Shown here: piece by piece, positions 42,597 through 49,813 of the stretch | Position numbering within the stretch: the first letter of the stretch is position 1 | Layout: each line of letters starts with the position of its first letter | Assembly: GCA_963675185.2 (NCBI GenBank) | Contig: CAXXOH010000003.1 | Coordinates: forward strand, 1,612,001 to 1,676,000 | Length of the DNA: 64,000 nt | Origin: Ilyobacter_A sp963675185 | GTDB taxonomy: Bacteria > Fusobacteriota > Fusobacteriia > Fusobacteriales > Fusobacteriaceae | Reading direction: 5' to 3' | Notes under the pieces: generated by a model | The model's input: only the letters and a program-made list of their open reading frames with translations | The model's database searches: none | Told to the model about the DNA's origin: nothing | Position numbers and translations under genes: made by a program

Positions 42597-42625
42597 TAGG
42601 CAGTTTTACGCTGCCTATTAAATTT
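42597..42625 (+). terminator. Terminator after the GPH transporter
   Basis: Stem TAGGCAG (42597-42603) with CTGCCTA (42611-42617) and an AT-rich tail. Confidence 0.6.
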
Positions 42626-42679
42626 TAGATGAAGTATTGAATTGATTTAAAATCATAGAAATAGAAAAACATTTTTTTA

Positions 42680-42908
42680 GTCACGAATCGCACGAATGGA
42701 CACTAATAAAAGATATTTAGGTCACAGAGTGACACAGAGGAGAATAAAGAGTTTCGTAGAGAAAAAATAAATAAAGATATGTAAGTAAAGCATAGCCTAG
42801 AGATTTTAATCGATTCGTGTGATCTGTGAAGATTCGTGACAAAAAATTATTTTTAAAAGGTTTTCTCTGTGCGCCTCATGTTTTAAATCTCTTTGAAACT
42901 CTGTGTCT
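42680..42908. repeat. Nested inverted repeat element (CACGAAT and CACAGAG modules)
   Basis: An intergenic element made of two interleaved modules. Module A: GTCACGAATC plus CACGAAT at 42680-42697, and in inverted form ATTCGTG plus GATTCGTGAC at 42813-42840. Module B: TCACAGAGTGACACAGAG at 42722-42739 with AAAGAGTTTCGTAGAGAAAA just after, and in inverted form TTTTCTCTGTGCGCCTC at 42861 and TTTGAAACTCTGTGTC at 42892-42907. Similar CACGAAT/CACAGAG repeats are, from memory, dispersed in many unrelated bacteria. Other copies must be looked for elsewhere in the genome. It has no ORF. Confidence 0.75.
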
Positions 42909-42995
42909 AAAGAAGGTTTTCAAATAAATTCAGTAATTTATAAAATAATGACTGGACTTAAATTACTTTACGATAAAAAAATACGGAGGTCCGCA

Positions 42996-44219
42996 GTGAG
43001 GGTAGAGGAAAGATTTTTAAAATACATTAGTTTTGACAGTAAATCCGATACATGTTCTAAAACCTGTCCCAGCACTCCTAGCCAGCTGGAGTTTGCAAAA
43101 TATCTTAAAAAAGAACTGGAAGATATAGGGCTGGTAGAGGTTTGTTTGGATGAAAATGGGTATCTTACGGCAAAACTTCCTTCGAATGTTGTTAGGGAAG
43201 TGGTGACAATCGGATTTATTTCTCATATGGATACAGCCCCGGATATGTCTGGGAAAGTAGATAACCCCAAAATAGTAAGAGGTTACAATGGAGGGGACAT
43301 AGTGTTGGACAAGGGCGGGGAATATATTCTATCACCTGAGGATTTCCCGGAATTATTAAAGTATAAGGGAAAGGATATAATAACAACTGACGGAACCACT
43401 CTTCTGGGTGCGGACGATAAGGCTGGCTTGGCTGAAATTATCACCGCAATGGAGCATCTTTTGGCGAACCCTGAGATAGAACATGGAGAAATTATGGTGG
43501 GGTTTACGCCGGACGAGGAGATAGGTAGGGGTGCGAACCTTTTTGATGTTGATAAGTTCGGAGCAAAATACGCTTATACCATGGATGGTGGCGAAGTGGG
43601 GGAATTGGAGTATGAGAATTTTAACGCTGCCGGGGTAAAAATAAATATAGCTGGCAGAAATGTTCATCCAGGATCGGCAAAAGGAAAGATGATAAACGCC
43701 CTGAGCATAGCTATGGAAATAGATTCCATGCTGCCTAAAACATCCAGGCCGGAGTATACTGAGAAATATGAAGGATTTTACCATCTGGTTGAGCTGAAGG
43801 GGGAGCCGGAATCTGCCTATATGGAGTACATAGTAAGAGATCATGACAAGGTGAAATTTGAGGATAAGAAAATAGAGATCAAAAGAGTAGTCGAGCATAT
43901 AAACTCAAGATACGGCCAAGAAAGGGTGAAACTTGAAGTAGAAGACCAGTACTACAATATGAGGGAGAAAATAGAGCCAGTGATGGAGGTCATCGAGGTG
44001 GCCAAAAGATCTATGGAGGAGCTTGGAATAGAACCTAAAGTTAAACCCATACGTGGAGGGACTGATGGTGCAAGACTCTCTTATATGGGGCTGCCTTGTC
44101 CGAATATTTTTACAGGAGGGCACAATTTCCATGGTAGGTTTGAGTACATACCGATCCAATCTATGAAAAAGGCTGTAGAAGTAATAGTGAGAATTTGCGA
44201 AAACTATGCAAAATTATAA
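42996..44219 (+). CDS. pepT: Peptidase T (tripeptide aminopeptidase)
   Basis: PepT is a dizinc M20-family enzyme that removes the N-terminal residue from tripeptides. Metal-binding and catalytic blocks are GFISHMDTAPDM (HxD), GTTLLGADDKAGLAE, GFTPDEEIGRGA and the late RGGTDGARLS, with GGHNFHG near the end. With GTG 42996 the protein has 407 residues, the standard length; GGAGGT sits 5 bp before it. In-frame codons further upstream run into the repeat and have no ribosome binding site. The terminator downstream is interrupted by the IS4 element. Confidence 0.94.
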   Translation: MRVEERFLKYISFDSKSDTCSKTCPSTPSQLEFAKYLKKELEDIGLVEVCLDENGYLTAKLPSNVVREVVTIGFISHMDTAPDMSGKVDNPKIVRGYNGGDIVLDKGGEYILSPEDFPELLKYKGKDIITTDGTTLLGADDKAGLAEIITAMEHLLANPEIEHGEIMVGFTPDEEIGRGANLFDVDKFGAKYAYTMDGGEVGELEYENFNAAGVKINIAGRNVHPGSAKGKMINALSIAMEIDSMLPKTSRPEYTEKYEGFYHLVELKGEPESAYMEYIVRDHDKVKFEDKKIEIKRVVEHINSRYGQERVKLEVEDQYYNMREKIEPVMEVIEVAKRSMEELGIEPKVKPIRGGTDGARLSYMGLPCPNIFTGGHNFHGRFEYIPIQSMKKAVEVIVRICENYAKL

Positions 44220-44261
44220 AGAGGCAGCAAAGCCGCCATACCTATCAAGCTAAGAAATTTT

Positions 44262-44292
44262 AGGAACCTAACTATATAAAAGTTAGGTTCCT
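44262..44292. terminator. Hairpin inside the IS4 element near its left end
   Basis: A 12-bp perfect stem AGGAACCTAACT (44262-44273) with its complement at 44281-44292. It lies beyond the transposase stop and may end its transcript or block read-through from pepT. Confidence 0.65.
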
Positions 44293-44386
44293 ATTTTAAT
44301 TTTAAAGCTAAATTTTCAAACTACAAAAAACCACTTGCAAAAATGGCTAAAAAAGTTTATTCTATTATCAGTGGTGTTCTCGGTGA

Positions 44387-45700
44387 TTATTTGCTGGGAA
44401 CTTTTTTTATTTTAGAATCAATAATTTTTTTTAATTTTGAAGTCAAGCGCATGAAACGCTTTTTAGATTTCAAAGTTTCCATGAAATCAGTCAAAACCCC
44501 CAACGAGCTTTTTATTACTCGCCTTATACTCATTTCTTTTGAGTATCCTCCATTGATACCCTTTGTAATCTCCATTAAAAGAAGCATTCTAATTAAAGTG
44601 GCATATATGTGAGTCTCTATTCTTTCTACTTTCAAGTCTTTTAGTTTATCTAGTTTAAAATCAGACTTAAAAATTTTAAACAGCAATTCAATTTGCCATC
44701 TCAATTTATATATTTCGATGATTTCAGAAGGATTGAATCCCCAAAGATTAGTAATATATCCAGTAATTTCAGCAGAACTTCTTGCGTGCTTTGCGCAGTG
44801 CTCATTCCTTCTTTCTCTTTCTTCTATCTTTTGTACTTTTTTATTAGAAGTCTCTTTGTCCAATTTAGTTAGGATTACCCTAAAAGGTCTCTTGTCGTCA
44901 TGGCTTCCGACTAGAAATTCATATTCTTGAGTCTCTCCTGCTTTTAGTTCTTTTCCCAACTCTCCAGCATTTGTTACCAAATACTTCGTCTTTTTTAGTA
45001 GTTTTCCCTTTGGTGAGTACTGAGGATTAGGGTTTAAAGCAAATAACCTTGTTCCGGCTTTCAAACGAGAAACAAAAGAGCTGTTTCTGCTTTCAATCTC
45101 ATTGAAGTCATCAAATTTAAAGTACCCTAAATCTTTTAAAACTAAGGAATCTGTAACTAATTTATCGTAGACATATTTAGAAAAATTTTGCTCATTTTTA
45201 GTTCCCGTAGATAAAACAGTGTTCTTAAAAGAATAATCTAATAATTCAAGGAGAAGATTTATTTTTAAAACAGCAGGATTAGATTTGTTTGCACCTTTAT
45301 ACTTATTTTTTAATTTATTTGGCAATTTTATTTCAGTAGAGTCCATTAAAAAGATATTGCTGAAGCCATAATTTTTAAAGGCTTTAGACTTATTGGATAT
45401 TTGTGTTTTACAAAGAGATAAGAAAATATTTTTAAGAAATTCTACAGAAGCCTCGCTAAACCTCTGATCAAGCGCTTGAGGAGAAATATTAATATTCTGC
45501 TTTAATAGAAGTTCAGCGCTTAATTCTTCCAAGGATGAAGTGCATAAATTATTGGAGCTGAAACAAGTTAAAGATATGAAGTTAAGAGGAGAGATTTTGC
45601 CGCTATTCCTAATTTTGAATTTAGAATACCTGGCAATTTGTTCAATATTTTTTTCCGAAAAGTAATTTAAAAATTTTGTTCTGATTTGTCTGTTTCCCAA
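44387..45700 (-). CDS. IS4-family transposase
   Basis: A 438-residue DDE transposase. The first Asp is in FLMDSTEIKLP, followed by a long beta insertion, and the IS4 signature Y-x2-R-x3-E-x6-K is visible in IYKLRWQIELLFKIFK near residues 329-345. TTG 45700 is the likely start: AAGGAGG lies 7-8 bp upstream, whereas the open frame extends six codons further to another TTG without a site. The frame is complete, so the element could be active. Confidence 0.93.
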   Translation of the reverse strand: MGNRQIRTKFLNYFSEKNIEQIARYSKFKIRNSGKISPLNFISLTCFSSNNLCTSSLEELSAELLLKQNINISPQALDQRFSEASVEFLKNIFLSLCKTQISNKSKAFKNYGFSNIFLMDSTEIKLPNKLKNKYKGANKSNPAVLKINLLLELLDYSFKNTVLSTGTKNEQNFSKYVYDKLVTDSLVLKDLGYFKFDDFNEIESRNSSFVSRLKAGTRLFALNPNPQYSPKGKLLKKTKYLVTNAGELGKELKAGETQEYEFLVGSHDDKRPFRVILTKLDKETSNKKVQKIEERERRNEHCAKHARSSAEITGYITNLWGFNPSEIIEIYKLRWQIELLFKIFKSDFKLDKLKDLKVERIETHIYATLIRMLLLMEITKGINGGYSKEMSIRRVIKSSLGVLTDFMETLKSKKRFMRLTSKLKKIIDSKIKKVPSK

Positions 45701-45798
45701 AAGAAAAACCTCCTTCAAGTAGTCCTTGAAGAAGGTTTTAGCACAAATTCTATTAAATTCAAAGCTTAGCTTGATAGGTATGGCAAAGCCGCCTCTTT

Positions 45799-48384
45799 TT
45801 ATATAATTGCCAAAATATCCTCTGTAGCAAATATTTTTTCAAACTTGTCTAAGTTGCCTATAATTAACTGCCTGTGTTTTTTATCCAGTTTTTTTGAGTA
45901 GAGGGCATATTTTAAATATTTATCTTCCTTTAGCTCGTTTTCGCTTATAATATGGATATTTTTCGGCATAGAAAAATCATCTTCTACTTTTTTAAATCCA
46001 TCTATATTTAAATCAAGTTTTGATATAGCCAGACAATTTTTTATTCCGTCCAAATCCTCTGCTTGCGGGATGCTTTCATAGAATATATAGAAACTGTAAC
46101 CGGGTTCAAATGTATCTGAAAAGCTGAAGAAATCTTTCATTATCTCCGGGTAGTTATCTTCTTCTCCGACTATAAGGCAGCCGCCGCCGTTCAGCTTTTC
46201 GTATATTCCTATATTCATTATAACCGTGTTTATACCCCTTCTCGGGTCGCATACGACAAGGGTCTTGTTACCGTCTTTGAATACGGATGCCAGTATGGAT
46301 TTTTGAAGTTTTGTGTACTGGAACTCCCCTATTAAGAACTCCTTTATCTCATTGAAGACCTCATGCTTTTTGTAGGCCAAGGTATCGAAAGAGTAGTCCC
46401 TGTTTATCAAAATATGCACGTTGTAATTTTCCGGCTTCTGCACGACTTCTAATACCTTTACCTTAAAATTGAAATCATGTGAGTACCTCAAGGTTTTAAG
46501 CAGATGCGATATCTGCTTGTCAAGATAAGCCACAGTTTTCCTGCCCTGTCTGAGGTAAACCTCGTCACTGAAGAGGAGCTCGAAGCCTTCCAGGCTGTCG
46601 AGCTTTGTCCTGGTGTAGACAACCGTTTCTAAGGGAAACTTTGTGTCGTATACGGCAAGCATCTCTTTGATGTGGTTTCTCTCATCGTCGGACCTCTTCA
46701 CGTCCTCTACAAAGATTTTTGGCATATACCTGTCTTTATAGGTGTCCATTTTTAGCTTGAATGCAACGTCTAACTCCTCGAAGCTCAAGAGCTCGTCAAA
46801 ATTGTGCCCGTTTGAGAACCATACGCAGTTTTTGACCTCCTGGTCGTCTTTTATAATGTCGAACATCAGGTGGGTTTTGTCTTTGCCTATTAAACGAGTC
46901 CTGTTGCCCTTGACGTTTTTTATGCTGAAAACAGGGGTAGGGTTGCCGAATCCAAAGGGTTCTAGCTTCTCTAGTTTTTTGTAGAAGTCGTAAGAAACAC
47001 GGGAAAACGGGAGTTCTTTATCTATTTTTATCGGTTTTTTAAAGTCGTTTTGTTCCAGCTGAGCGCCGGCATACTCATCTAGCCTTTTTATAAGTTCTGG
47101 GATACTCTCTTTTTTTATTGAAAAACCAGCTGCCCCGGAGTGCCCACCGTATTTTATGAAAAGCTCCTTCATTGAGTTCAGGGCCTCTATTATATTGAAC
47201 CCTTCTATGCTCCTGGCTGAGGCCACGGCTGCCCCCTCCTCCTTGAGCTCCATTATTATTGTGGGTTTGTAGTACTTATCTACTATTTTTGAAGCGACGA
47301 TACCTATGATGCCGTGGTGGAATTCGCTGGAGTATGACACTATGACATTTCTCTGGTCAAGGGAGTTATCTTCTATGTCTTTTTCCACCTTTTCCAGGAT
47401 TTCTGACTGTATTTCCTTACGTTCGTTGTTTTGCTGTATGAGCTCCCACGCCAGCTGCCTGGCTTCTATCTCGGAATCCGAAAGGAGCAGCTTAACCCCT
47501 TTTTTAGCATCCTCCAGCCTACCGGCGGCGTTGAAGACCGGTGCTATTATGAATCCGATGTCGTAGGTGTTGAACTTTTTATCCTGTAGGTCATCGAAAA
47601 TTATGTTAATCAAGGTAGACAAACCCAGGTTCTTGCTGTTTTTAAGCATATCCAGGCCGTGTTTGACAAAGATACGGTTCTCCTCCATGAGCGGGACTAT
47701 GTCGGCCACGGTGCCGGTAGCCACTATGTCTAAGAAATCGAATATTTCATTCTCTACTCCGCATTTTCTGTAGACGGCTTTCATAAGCATGAACGCAGTC
47801 CCAACCCCGGCCAGGTATTTAAAATGGTAGGAGTTATCCTCCCTTTTGGGGTTTATAACTGAGTGTGCTGGCGGCAGCACATTGTTTATCTCGTGGTGGT
47901 CGGTTATTATCATATCCAGGCCTATGGAGTTTGCGTGCTCTACTTCCTCCACCGAAGAGATACCGCAGTCCACCGTTATGACGAGGCTCCCCCCTTCGCT
48001 TTTTATATGGAAAAGTGCATCTTTGTTTAAACCGTAGCCCTCGTCCCTAAGCGGGATGTAGTAGCTAACCTGGAACCCAAGTTTTTTTAAGGCCAGGTAG
48101 CAGAGTGATGTAGAGGTTATACCGTCCACATCGTAGTCCCCGTATATCCAGACGCTCTGGCTGTTTTCTTTGGCCAGCAGCAGCCTGTCAACAGCTTCGA
48201 TCACCCCCGAGAGCGAGAACGGATCGGCTATATTTTCCAGGGCCGGGTCTAAAAATCTCTCCACACCTTCCTTTGTGTCTACCCCCCTGTTTAGGAGTAT
48301 GCTCAGAGTATCGCTGTCTAAATCAAGGTGATTCAGATCTTCCATCTCCATGTTGGACCTGTATATCCACTTAGTGTTATTCAT
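45799..48384 (-). CDS. recJ: Single-stranded-DNA exonuclease RecJ, long form
   Basis: RecJ is the 5'-3' single-strand exonuclease of the RecF pathway and mismatch repair. The DHH phosphoesterase core has YGDYDVDGIT (81-90), VDCGISS near 137 and TDHHEI (159-164), followed by DHHA1 (YGGHSGAAGFSI) and an OB domain. At 861 residues it is about 290 longer than the E. coli enzyme. The C-terminal part (from about 570) has no motif I recognise beyond LVVCDPRRG and VGEEDNYPE. Its 3' end is close to the IS4 element. Confidence 0.92.
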   Translation of the reverse strand: MNNTKWIYRSNMEMEDLNHLDLDSDTLSILLNRGVDTKEGVERFLDPALENIADPFSLSGVIEAVDRLLLAKENSQSVWIYGDYDVDGITSTSLCYLALKKLGFQVSYYIPLRDEGYGLNKDALFHIKSEGGSLVITVDCGISSVEEVEHANSIGLDMIITDHHEINNVLPPAHSVINPKREDNSYHFKYLAGVGTAFMLMKAVYRKCGVENEIFDFLDIVATGTVADIVPLMEENRIFVKHGLDMLKNSKNLGLSTLINIIFDDLQDKKFNTYDIGFIIAPVFNAAGRLEDAKKGVKLLLSDSEIEARQLAWELIQQNNERKEIQSEILEKVEKDIEDNSLDQRNVIVSYSSEFHHGIIGIVASKIVDKYYKPTIIMELKEEGAAVASARSIEGFNIIEALNSMKELFIKYGGHSGAAGFSIKKESIPELIKRLDEYAGAQLEQNDFKKPIKIDKELPFSRVSYDFYKKLEKLEPFGFGNPTPVFSIKNVKGNRTRLIGKDKTHLMFDIIKDDQEVKNCVWFSNGHNFDELLSFEELDVAFKLKMDTYKDRYMPKIFVEDVKRSDDERNHIKEMLAVYDTKFPLETVVYTRTKLDSLEGFELLFSDEVYLRQGRKTVAYLDKQISHLLKTLRYSHDFNFKVKVLEVVQKPENYNVHILINRDYSFDTLAYKKHEVFNEIKEFLIGEFQYTKLQKSILASVFKDGNKTLVVCDPRRGINTVIMNIGIYEKLNGGGCLIVGEEDNYPEIMKDFFSFSDTFEPGYSFYIFYESIPQAEDLDGIKNCLAISKLDLNIDGFKKVEDDFSMPKNIHIISENELKEDKYLKYALYSKKLDKKHRQLIIGNLDKFEKIFATEDILAII

Positions 48385-48549
48385 CTTCCACCTCTTTTAT
48401 ATTTAAGATTCTTTCCTAAAAGTTCTTTATATTTATATGTTTATTAATGTATCAAAATTGAAAAAATTAAAGATAGTTTTATCAGCAGTTCAATGAAACG
48501 GCATCATGTGACTTTATATACAAGTCACATATTATTTTATATTAAAAAA

Positions 48550-48577
48550 TAAAAAAAGGCAATGCTGCCTTTTTTTA
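48550..48577. terminator. Terminator after the Ni-SOD gene
   Basis: Stem AAAAAGGCA / TGCCTTTTT with a short loop, and A and T runs on both sides. It overlaps the stop codon at 48575. Confidence 0.75.
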
Positions 48578-49027
48578 TTCCACATTCATATAGATGTGCT
48601 CGAACTCGTGTACCGCTTCCCTTAACTGGTCTACTACCTTTGGGGCTGCATTCTGCTTCGCCTTCATTGCGTACACTATGACCTCGTGTGCCGCCTGGAG
48701 CTTATCTACGTAGTGGGAATATTCCTTACTTTTCTTATCAGTTGGCTTTATCCTCTGTGTTAGAAAATACTGCGACATGATCTCCTGCATCTTGTCTGCG
48801 TGCTCTTCCTTGTTCACCACCCATCGAACGAGCTGGTTGTAGTTCATTTCGCTTTCCTTGGATAGGCTTATTATTTCATTTGTGGATTTCTCAATGGTTG
48901 TGACGTCCTCGTAAAGAAGCTTTATCCTAAGTTCGTCATCATAGATACCGCAGGGGATCTCACAGTGTGCAAAGCCTAACTTAAATACAAGCACCAATAC
49001 TCCAAGGATCAATAATAATTTTTTCAT
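48575..49027 (-). CDS. sodN: Nickel superoxide dismutase with Sec signal peptide
   Basis: Ni-SOD turns superoxide into oxygen and hydrogen peroxide. After a signal peptide (MKKLLLILGVLVLVFKLGFA) the protein begins HCEIPCGIYDDELR, the nickel-hook HCxxPCGxY. In mature numbering His1 and Cys2 (amine, amide and thiolate) and Cys6 bind nickel. The 130-residue mature part is the four-helix bundle length of the family, with conserved LRIKLLYEDVTTIEKS, RWVVNKEEHADKMQEI and ELRE-like helices. Signal peptidase cleavage after Ala20 would expose His1 directly. ATG 49027 has GGGGTG upstream. No separate SodX-type protease gene is seen. Confidence 0.9.
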   Translation of the reverse strand: MKKLLLILGVLVLVFKLGFAHCEIPCGIYDDELRIKLLYEDVTTIEKSTNEIISLSKESEMNYNQLVRWVVNKEEHADKMQEIMSQYFLTQRIKPTDKKSKEYSHYVDKLQAAHEVIVYAMKAKQNAAPKVVDQLREAVHEFEHIYMNVE

Positions 49028-49051
49028 GATTTTCACCCCGTTTAATTTAAT

Positions 49052-49071
49052 AAAAACTCTACTCAGTTTTT
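49052..49071 (-). terminator. Terminator between the DUF3298-like gene and Ni-SOD
   Basis: Stem AAAAACT / AGTTTTT (49052-49058 with 49065-49071), with T-rich arms. It is weak and could allow read-through. Confidence 0.5.
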
Positions 49072-49095
49072 ATACGACTATCACGGAGATATCCT

Positions 49096-49806
49096 TTAAA
49101 TTCGCGCCAGGAACTCCTTGCTGAGCACCGCTCTTAGCTCAGTGAGTGGAAAGCAAAACTCCGGCATCCCAGACGAGTAGGGCGCCAGCTCGTATAGCGG
49201 GAACTGCAAAACAAGATTTTTCCCCTGGAAGTAGAAGATAGCCTTGTCTATATCTATATATGCATCTTCGAAAAACATGAATTTTGTAGGGTCATCGTCA
49301 TCCTTGGCATTGTCTAAACGCATGTTTTTTGCTACCAATTTTGTTAAAAGCGCCCTGTAGTCAACATTGGATTTGAACAAATTTTTAAGGTATATTTTTT
49401 TTTCTGTTTTTTGGTCTATATTGAAGCTGTACACCTTAGTAATTCCGTGGCTTCCGCCGGTATAGCTATTGATTTCATATACCAGGCTCAGTATGTTTAG
49501 CCCATTTTTTTTGACCTCGTAGGTAGAAAAAAGCTCGAAGGGGAGCAGTGCCGACGAGTTTTTAGAACCTTTCATGGAATTATAAAATTCTGTGGAAATT
49601 TTTTTTAAAACCCCGGACTCATATTTGGTTATGCTCTCTATCTCGCTGTTTATACTTTTTACTGCTGCCGGGTTAGAGCTTTTCAGCACAGGAATCTTGC
49701 TGTGTATGTAGTAAGATCCATTTTTTTCTACCCTTATCGTTTCACCAACCTGCAAGGAGAAAGCGAATGAGAAAATGCTAAAAAACAAGGATACTAATTT
49801 TTTCAT
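49096..49806 (-). CDS. Exported DUF3298/DUF4163-like protein
   Basis: A 236-residue protein with a signal peptide (MKKLVSLFFSIFSFAFSLQVG) and a body like the DUF4163-DUF3298 pair found in RsiV-type proteins: YYIHSKIPVLKSSNPAAVKSINSEI, then VYEINSYTGGSHGITKVYSFNID and FPLYELAPYSSGMPEFCFPL. RsiV itself binds lysozyme, but no sigma-factor gene is nearby, so the role is open. ATG 49806 follows GGGGAG. It lies 8 bp after the lytic transglycosylase gene and is probably cotranscribed. Confidence 0.7.
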   Translation of the reverse strand: MKKLVSLFFSIFSFAFSLQVGETIRVEKNGSYYIHSKIPVLKSSNPAAVKSINSEIESITKYESGVLKKISTEFYNSMKGSKNSSALLPFELFSTYEVKKNGLNILSLVYEINSYTGGSHGITKVYSFNIDQKTEKKIYLKNLFKSNVDYRALLTKLVAKNMRLDNAKDDDDPTKFMFFEDAYIDIDKAIFYFQGKNLVLQFPLYELAPYSSGMPEFCFPLTELRAVLSKEFLARI

Positions 49807-49813
49807 AATAAAT

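Larger units (their letters stand above)
44237..45782 (-). mobile_element. IS4-family insertion sequence (1546 bp)
   Basis: The ends are perfect 18-bp inverted repeats: CATACCTATCAAGCTAAG at 44237-44254 and its complement at 45765-45782. A perfect 10-bp target duplication GCAAAGCCGC flanks it (44227-44236 and 45783-45792). It carries one minus-strand transposase with the IS4 YREK signature. A 10-bp duplication fits IS4-family elements related to IS231. The perfect ends, target repeat and intact transposase suggest a recent, possibly active insertion. Confidence 0.95.
44218..45800. terminator. Bidirectional pepT/recJ terminator split by the IS4 element
   Basis: If the IS (44237-45782) and one copy of its 10-bp target repeat are removed, the flanks join as stem AAAGAGGC / GCCTCTTT around the loop AGCAAAGCC, with T residues and AT-rich arms on both sides. 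It would have ended both pepT (plus) and recJ (minus). Now each half-stem is 1.5 kb from the other. Confidence 0.85.

Noticed and set aside
42680..42908. Direct repeats that might be a CRISPR array
   Set aside because: The units are short, occur in both orientations and have no regular spacer length. No cas genes are present.
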